From Thalassiosira profunda (Eukaryota; Bacillariophyta; Thalassiosirophyceae; Thalassiosirales; Thalassiosiraceae): DNA of 13,423 nucleotides. Under the pieces are notes generated by a model, which saw nothing but the letters and a program-made list of their open reading frames with translations, was not told the origin of the DNA and made no database searches. The stretch covers positions 1-13,423 of the forward strand of contig JALLAP010000379.1 in assembly GCA_036939355.1 (NCBI GenBank), read 5' to 3'. A program made the position numbers and the translations under genes. Positions within the stretch are counted from its first letter, which is position 1. The number at the start of each line of letters is the position of its first letter. Of this stretch, positions 9,244-13,423 are shown piece after piece.

Positions 9244-10164
9244 ATGCAGATCTACGTCAAGACGACCGGCGCCAATGCGCCCACCGACAAGACGATCACC
9301 CTTGACGTGGAGCCATTTGACACCATTGGCAACATTGTTGCCAAGATCAAGTCGGAGGAGGGTAAGCAATCTTTCTCAATAACATTGTTGTGTGATTGGC
9401 AGCAAGTCTCAATCCGTTCTGCTCGCGTCGTAGGCATCCCCTCTAATCAGCATCGCCTTATCGTCTTTGCAAACGAGCGGCTTGAGGATGGCCAGACCCT
9501 CTCAGACTACAACATCAAAGGCAAGTCCATTCTTCACTTCGTCAAGCCTTGCTCGTGCAACACGGGCTGCAAGAAGGGTTGGTGCCCTTGTGTACGCCGT
9601 GGTCTGAGATGCACTGACCAATGCGAGTGTCACGGATGCAAGAATCCTGCAAATGCTTCCGTATCCCTACGGGAAATCTGGCGCCAGGCTCGCGCCGCTG
9701 GCGAAGCCGCAGCTCTCCGTGCTCGCCAGGCTACCGCCGCCGCCGCTGCCCGCCAGGCCGCCGCCGCTGCTCGTGAAGCCGCGGCCCTCCGTGCTCGCCA
9801 GGCTGCCGCCGCCGCCCGTGAAGCAGCGGCCGCTCTCCGTGCTCGTCGGGCTGCCGCCGCTCGTGAAGCCGAGGCTGTCCAAGCCCGCCAGGCCACTGCT
9901 GCCTTACTGGTCGCCGGCCTGACGAGCAACAGTGGCGCTCAAGTGTCCGATTGGATTGGCAATTTCATTGCCCCTGAAGGGAACGTTGAGAGTGAACCTG
10001 AAGAGCCCTCGAACGAAGCCTTGTGGCGGCGCGAGGACGAGGAGGAGGACGAGGAGGAGGAGGAAGAAGGAGATTCTGGCGAGTCAGACTCCGAGGAGGA
10101 AGATGTTGGTGCCTATCCGAGGGAGATGACCGAAAACAGGAAGAGGAAGAGAGATCAGAAGTAG
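9244..10164 (+). CDS. Ubiquitin-like domain fused to CXC (tesmin/TSO1-type) domain, Ala-rich repeat and acidic region
   Basis: Exons 9244-9361 and 9434-10164 (intron 9362-9433, GTAAGC...GTCGTAG), 282 aa. Residues 1-77 align with ubiquitin: [44 protein letters not shown]. There is about a five-residue insert in the first beta-hairpin loop. Ubiquitin K6, K11 and K29 are kept, but the K48 and K63 positions are not Lys, and the C-terminal RLRGG is replaced by KPCSC, so it should be neither cleaved nor conjugated. Residues 79-109 form a CXC domain with nine Cys in the order C-x-C-x3-C-x4-C-x-C-x6-C-x3-C-x-C-x2-C, a zinc-binding, DNA-binding fold in tesmin/TSO1/LIN54 proteins. Next come an Ala/Arg/Glu helix-like repeat (about 120-200), an acidic region (about 226-263) and a basic tail (RKRKR). 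I infer a nuclear DNA-binding protein with a built-in ubiquitin-like interaction module. A mobile-element origin for the CXC part is possible, since single CXC domains also occur in transposon proteins. Confidence 0.85.
   Translation: MQIYVKTTGANAPTDKTITLDVEPFDTIGNIVAKIKSEEGKQSFSITLLCDWQQVSIRSARVVGIPSNQHRLIVFANERLEDGQTLSDYNIKGKSILHFVKPCSCNTGCKKGWCPCVRRGLRCTDQCECHGCKNPANASVSLREIWRQARAAGEAAALRARQATAAAAARQAAAAAREAAALRARQAAAAAREAAAALRARRAAAAREAEAVQARQATAALLVAGLTSNSGAQVSDWIGNFIAPEGNVESEPEEPSNEALWRREDEEEDEEEEEEGDSGESDSEEEDVGAYPREMTENRKRKRDQK
9703..9909 (+). repeat. 45-bp tandem repeat coding an Ala/Arg-rich helix
   Basis: Units starting at 9775, 9820 and 9865 are exactly 45 nt apart and encode [19 protein letters not shown] 15-residue blocks. 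A related, longer block starts at 9703. The sequence has high helix propensity with charged residues at regular spacing. The reverse strand and other frames across it also look open because of the GCC/GCT bias; they are not genes. Confidence 0.75.
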
Positions 10165-10275
10165 ATCAGAAGGAGGATGGGTATGAATGAAGTAGGTAAT
10201 AATGTCTGTATCGTAGTGTCACACCTTTCAAACGGATTGTACCTTGGGAGTCAAAATACAACTCGCCGCCTCTCT
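10165..10275. other. Short tail-to-tail intergenic space
   Basis: Only 111 bp separate the stop codons of the ubiquitin-like/CXC gene (plus) and the PP2C gene (minus). Their 3' untranslated regions and polyadenylation sites must lie here or overlap. No canonical AATAAA is visible on either strand. Confidence 0.6.
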
Positions 10276-12183
10276 TCATTTCTTGTCAAAGCTCATCAAA
10301 TCCTTCAGCCGTATCACAATCGCCGTGATGTCGTCCCGATAGTCGCCTTCATGCTCGTGCCATTTCTCCGAAGCTGCCTTAATTAGCGCCTCGCACGCCC
10401 TGCTCGCGCCGCTCCCGCCTCCAGAACTGCCGCCCGCTTCCTCCTCGCCCTCACACTGGTAGAGATGACGCGCCACTATGTCCACCGCGTCCTCGCTGCT
10501 AATGAACTCCCACACGCCGTCGGTCGCAATGACCAGAAACTCGTCCCGCTCTCCCACTGCGTGCGTCTGGACCACCGGCTCGGCGATCACGCCCACGCCC
10601 TTCACGGCGTGATCTCCGATCGAGCGGGCCATGGCCAGACCAATTTGGGTGTGAGAAGGGTCCAGCCACACGCGGGCCGACAACCCCGGCTCCGGCGGCG
10701 GCGAGACGTACCCGCCCGCGAGGAGGATGCGCTGCTCCTCCCCCGGAGAATCGGGATTCTGATCGATTGACAACGGTACGGACACGAGCTCTTCTACATC
10801 CACCGGCGACGGCGATCGGTCCTCGTTGTCGGATGCCGGTTTGGACGGCCGTTGGGCCAGCACGGCGCGGGAATCGCCGCAGTTCGACACGTACAACTTG
10901 CCATCTCTCAACAGCACCGCGCACGCCGTCGTGCCGCTGTACATCGGCTCGATGTCATCTTCGTCCAACAGTCCCCGATCGACTTTGATGAACGTCTCTC
11001 TCAGGAACCGCTTGATCTCCTCCTCCTCCACGTCGTCCTGCTGCGTCTGCTGCGTAGCATTCTCTCCCTTGTCACTTCCCTCCTCCTCGGCAATCCGCGC
11101 CAACCCGCCCCCTTTCCGCTTCTTCCTAGGAAGACTCCTTAGCCGCCCCTCCAACAATCGCCCCACCTCCGTCAGCGCATATTGGCTGACCAACTCCCCG
11201 CCCTCGCCGTGCCCATCGTACACGGCAAACAGCGCCTGGGTCGCATCGCCAGCATAAGGGTACGCGATCCCCCCGCGATCCTGGTTGATCTTCGCCGTGG
11301 AGCTCTTCTTGCCGCCCAGCCCCAAACTTCCAGGAGGCGTTTCTTCCTCCTCGTCCGAATGGCTGTAATCGCTCTCATACACCGGCTCCATGCCGTGGCA
11401 GCTGTACGTCCCCACCACATCGCGGGGAAAGGGCAGCAGGTGGTCCGGGGCGGTGGAACAAAATGAAAATCGCTTGCGCCACTTGTTCCGGTGGTGCGCC
11501 TCGTGCACGTGCTCGCCCTTTTCGTTTTGATGGTGGTGCGGGTGGGTCGGGTGGGAGTACAGTCCCTTGCGAGCGTCGTGGGGCTGGGAGTTGGCGGAGG
11601 AGGAGTGGCGCCGGACGATCTCCCCGGCGTGGAGGATGCGCGGGGGGAGGTACGGGGCCGAGTGGACGGAGCCCGAGACGGAGCCGGCGGCGCTTTCGCT
11701 CTCGAGGGAGCGGGAGCGCTTGCGGGGGCCGGGGGCGGTGTCTTCGGAGCGAGCCGAGGCGTCGGATTTGCGCTTTTGGGGTTTTGACGGCTGGGGCGGC
11801 GCCGGCGTCTCGACCGCTTTTGACGGTTCGGCCGATGGCTCCGCCGATGCCTCGGCTGATGGTTCTCCTGATGGTTCAGGTGATGGTTCAGGCGATGGCT
11901 CCGCAGCCGCCGCCACGCTGTCCTCGTCGCTAAAATCGCCCCCCTCGGCCATCAACTGGGCCACCGCCGCGGCGGCCGCGTCGCTGAGGACGTGGTGGCG
12001 GGAGTACGTCAGCCGGCGCTCCCGGAAGGAGTGGGCCTTGGCGTCCTCCGCGGAGCCATCACCGGCCGCAGCAGTTGATGATGGGGAGGCGAGGTCCGCG
12101 GCGAGGGCGCGGTCGACGGCGCCGCGGTTGGCGCCCTCGCCGGCGGGTGCGGGAGCGTCGTTGTCGTTGGCGGGGGAGCTCAT
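10276..12183 (-). CDS. PP2C-family Ser/Thr protein phosphatase with long disordered N-terminus
   Basis: An intronless 635-aa frame on the minus strand, ATG at 12183, TGA at 10276-10278. It removes phosphate from Ser/Thr using two metal ions. PPM/PP2C motifs in order: KINQDRG (D302), FAVYDGHGEGG (D323), SGTTACAVLL, LYVSNCGDSRAVL, ARSIGDHAVKGVGVIAEP, LVIATDGVWEF (D555) and DDITAIVIRL (D617, D618). All metal-binding Asp positions appear intact, so it should be active. The first 290 or so residues are low complexity, with an Ala-rich start, an EPSx repeat (about 95-121), basic NLS-like stretches (KPQKRK, GPRKRSRS) and a His-rich stretch (HPTHPHHH), suggesting nuclear or regulated localisation. 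Two acidic or Ser/Pro-rich insertions break the catalytic core. An in-frame ATG at 12294 was rejected because that extension runs into the inverted-repeat element. The gene is divergent from CDC45 and convergent with the ubiquitin-like/CXC gene. Confidence 0.93.
   Translation of the reverse strand: MSSPANDNDAPAPAGEGANRGAVDRALAADLASPSSTAAAGDGSAEDAKAHSFRERRLTYSRHHVLSDAAAAAVAQLMAEGGDFSDEDSVAAAAEPSPEPSPEPSGEPSAEASAEPSAEPSKAVETPAPPQPSKPQKRKSDASARSEDTAPGPRKRSRSLESESAAGSVSGSVHSAPYLPPRILHAGEIVRRHSSSANSQPHDARKGLYSHPTHPHHHQNEKGEHVHEAHHRNKWRKRFSFCSTAPDHLLPFPRDVVGTYSCHGMEPVYESDYSHSDEEEETPPGSLGLGGKKSSTAKINQDRGGIAYPYAGDATQALFAVYDGHGEGGELVSQYALTEVGRLLEGRLRSLPRKKRKGGGLARIAEEEGSDKGENATQQTQQDDVEEEEIKRFLRETFIKVDRGLLDEDDIEPMYSGTTACAVLLRDGKLYVSNCGDSRAVLAQRPSKPASDNEDRSPSPVDVEELVSVPLSIDQNPDSPGEEQRILLAGGYVSPPPEPGLSARVWLDPSHTQIGLAMARSIGDHAVKGVGVIAEPVVQTHAVGERDEFLVIATDGVWEFISSEDAVDIVARHLYQCEGEEEAGGSSGGGSGASRACEALIKAASEKWHEHEGDYRDDITAIVIRLKDLMSFDKK
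11821..11901 (-). repeat. Tetrapeptide EPSx coding repeat in PP2C N-terminus
   Basis: About seven 12-nt units encode EPSP, EPSP, EPSG, EPSA, EASA, EPSA and EPS in the disordered N-terminal part of the phosphatase. Unit number could vary between strains. Confidence 0.75.
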
Positions 12184-12525
12184 GGCCGGCGGGGTGGTTC
12201 GTAGGGGGGGCGTGGCGAGGAGGCTACTAGCATGCAGTTTGCAAAAAAATGTGCGGCGGTGCTGCGCTGCTGGCGCCTTGGCAAGGCATTCCATTTTTAG
12301 GGGTTTTGCCCCCTACCCCCGTTTCCCCCGCAACGAATCGGCGGCGGGCGCCCGCTGTTTGGGAGGGGGCTTCTCCCCTAAACCCCGAAATGAAGCATTT
12401 TTTTGGCGCACCCAGCACGCCTCATTTTTTTGCTAGACCAACGCGGCAACGCCCTATTACATCACCTGCGGGGCCTGAACCACCGCCGCCGCCCCCCTCC
12501 GCCCTCACCCCCGCACCATTCAGCC
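12184..12525. promoter_or_regulatory. Shared upstream region of PP2C and CDC45
   Basis: 342 bp separate the ATGs of the PP2C gene (minus) and CDC45 (plus), which are head to head. More than half of it is the foldback-like repeat listed separately. What remains is about 57 bp beside the PP2C ATG and about 92 bp of C-rich sequence beside the CDC45 ATG (CAGCCATGATC context). No TATA box is evident. Confidence 0.55.
12241..12433. repeat. Imperfect inverted repeat (foldback/MITE-like) in divergent promoter
   Basis: The ends are an exact 11-bp inverted pair, GCAAAAAAATG (12241-12251) and CATTTTTTTGC (12423-12433). Moving inward on both arms in the same order are matches to GCG-TGCTG, GCGCC, a CATTT block, TTAGGGG, GCCCCCT and CCC, so the arms pair over roughly 75 bases with gaps. 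Each arm also has its own small hairpin (12298-12303 with 12310-12315; 12364-12379). Near the middle is the perfect palindrome GCGGGCGCCCGC (12344-12355). I see no clear target-site duplication and no coding capacity. It may be a small non-autonomous transposon remnant or a structured promoter element. Confidence 0.6.
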
Positions 12526-13423
12526 ATGATCCTCGAGCGCGACCAATGGCACCTCGGCTACGCCTCCCTCCTCCGCGATTGCCGGGGCACCTCAAACGAC
12601 GACAATGACTTTGGTGCACCCGCCGATTTCGACGGCGAGGCGGCCCTCCCCTCCGTCGGCCGCGCCCTCCTCCTCGTCCACCCCGACGCCGACGCCATGG
12701 CCTCGGCCCGGATACTGAGCTACATGCTGAGGGCGGACGGGGTGCCCTACCAGCTTAGGCCGTGCATGGGGTGGACCGCCCTCCGCAAGATTTTGGGGCG
12801 GGCGGGGGTCCTCGCCCCCGCGGTCAATGACGGGGAGGAGGACGACGAAGAGGAGGAAACCGAGGAGGGAGAGCGGAACGTGATCGAGGGGGAGAGCGAC
12901 GTCCGGGCGGTGGTGCTGATGAACATGGGGGCCAACCGGAATTTGGCCCGGCTGTTCCGGACGCCCGAGTTTGGGGCCGAGGGGTACGTGCACCGTTTTT
13001 CTTTTTTTTGCTGTTGGCCCGTGCACATTGTCGTTGTAGAGCTGCAGTGGATGTTGTTGTTGTTGGCGCGGATGCGGCAGATGATCGATGTTCACGGGGA
13101 ACCGGAGGTTTGGTTCGCTCGCGGTTTGGGCGGCACGGCTGGTTTGCAAAAATGGGTGGTGCATGTGCTCTGGTTCACCCCCATCTGCGGTACATGCACT
13201 CTGCGCCCCGGGATCGTGATGAAAGAGAGACTCTCTTCTGCCCGTCGCTGTTCGTCGTGTGGAATGTCGAATGCAACGGCGAGCCATGCGAGGGGCGATG
13301 AGGATATTGCTCGATCTTAATTCGTCGTTCCTTTCTCACCCTGTCCAATGATTCGTTTTGCCCCATCCCCGCAGCAAGTCCCCCGTGAAGTGCTACGTCC
13401 TCGACTGCCACCGCCCCTACCAC
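12526..13423 (+). CDS. CDC45: CDC45 replication initiation factor, N-terminal part (continues beyond right edge)
   Basis: Exons 12526-12983 and 13375 to the edge, 169 codons visible. The ATG at 12526 has a good context (CAGCCATG) and begins MILERDQWHLGYASLL. Family signs: LLLVHPDADAMASARILSYM, matching the N-terminal DHH-like core of CDC45 (human has ASDVDALCACKIL); VLMNMGANRNLARL, matching LINCGANVDLL; and KCYVLDCHRPYH after the intron, matching FFVCDTHRPV. An acidic stretch (EEDDEEEETEE) sits between the first two. CDC45 joins MCM2-7 and GINS to form the CMG helicase that unwinds DNA at replication forks in the nucleus. The donor GTACGT (phase 2) with acceptor CCCCGCAG fits best; a donor four bases later with a matching shifted acceptor is a weaker alternative. 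Expression would be expected to follow the cell cycle. Confidence 0.9.
12984..13374 (+). other. CDC45: Intron of CDC45 (391 nt)
   Basis: It begins GTACGT, ends CCCCGCAG and joins AEG to KSPVKCYVLD in frame. It is over three times longer than the other introns in the window. Its frames carry no domain. A GTGATGA box at about 13215 is not followed by a CTGA box, so I do not call a snoRNA. Confidence 0.8.

Noticed and set aside
12184..12294. N-terminal extension of PP2C from an ATG at 12294
   Set aside because: The extension is encoded by the inverted-repeat element and spacer, while the ATG at 12183 lies downstream with a normal N-terminus.
11567..12436. Long plus-strand open frame opposite the PP2C N-terminus
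   Set aside because: Antisense of a low-complexity coding region; runs through the inverted repeat and lacks domains.
13200..13300. C/D-box snoRNA within the CDC45 intron
   Set aside because: A GTGATGA box is present but no CTGA box follows at a suitable distance.

Overview
This window is nuclear DNA from a eukaryote, most likely a centric diatom of the Thalassiosira type; the organism is an inference. Supporting signs: short GT-AG introns (69-117 nt, with one of 391 nt); a secreted GH19 chitinase-like protein with a cysteine-rich, W-Y-P type chitin-binding-like module; and a surface protein combining a Pro/Ser/Thr linker, one membrane helix and a C-terminal PDZ-like domain, a layout I associate with diatoms. 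There are no operons, and I found no rRNA, tRNA, CRISPR array or intact transposon.

Layout. (1) 1-3505, minus: a large secreted GH19-like protein with two full catalytic modules in one polypeptide, nine exons visible, running off the left edge. (2) 4181-6628, minus: a four-exon single-pass surface protein with an N-terminal four-Cys region, a long P/S/T linker, a beta-rich ectodomain and a cytoplasmic PDZ-like domain. (3) 7429-8739, minus: an intronless, unrecognised, probably nuclear protein with five CDK-type phosphorylation motifs. (4) 9244-10164, plus: a two-exon gene fusing a ubiquitin-like domain to a CXC (tesmin/TSO1-type) domain, an Ala/Arg-rich repeat, an acidic region and a basic tail. 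(5) 10276-12183, minus: an intronless PP2C-family protein phosphatase. (6) 12526-13423, plus: the 5' part of CDC45, running off the right edge.

Genes 3 and 4 diverge from a 504-bp spacer. Genes 4 and 5 converge with only 111 bp between their stops. Genes 5 and 6 diverge from a 342-bp spacer that contains a foldback-like imperfect inverted repeat of about 190 bp. Genes 1 and 2 act at the cell surface or outside the cell; genes 3, 4 and 6 look nuclear. Nothing shows that they form one pathway; this looks like ordinary diatom gene packing.

The most unusual items are the uncleavable ubiquitin-like/CXC fusion protein, the intragenic GH19 duplication in which one copy lacks two introns present in the other, and the foldback element between the PP2C and CDC45 genes.
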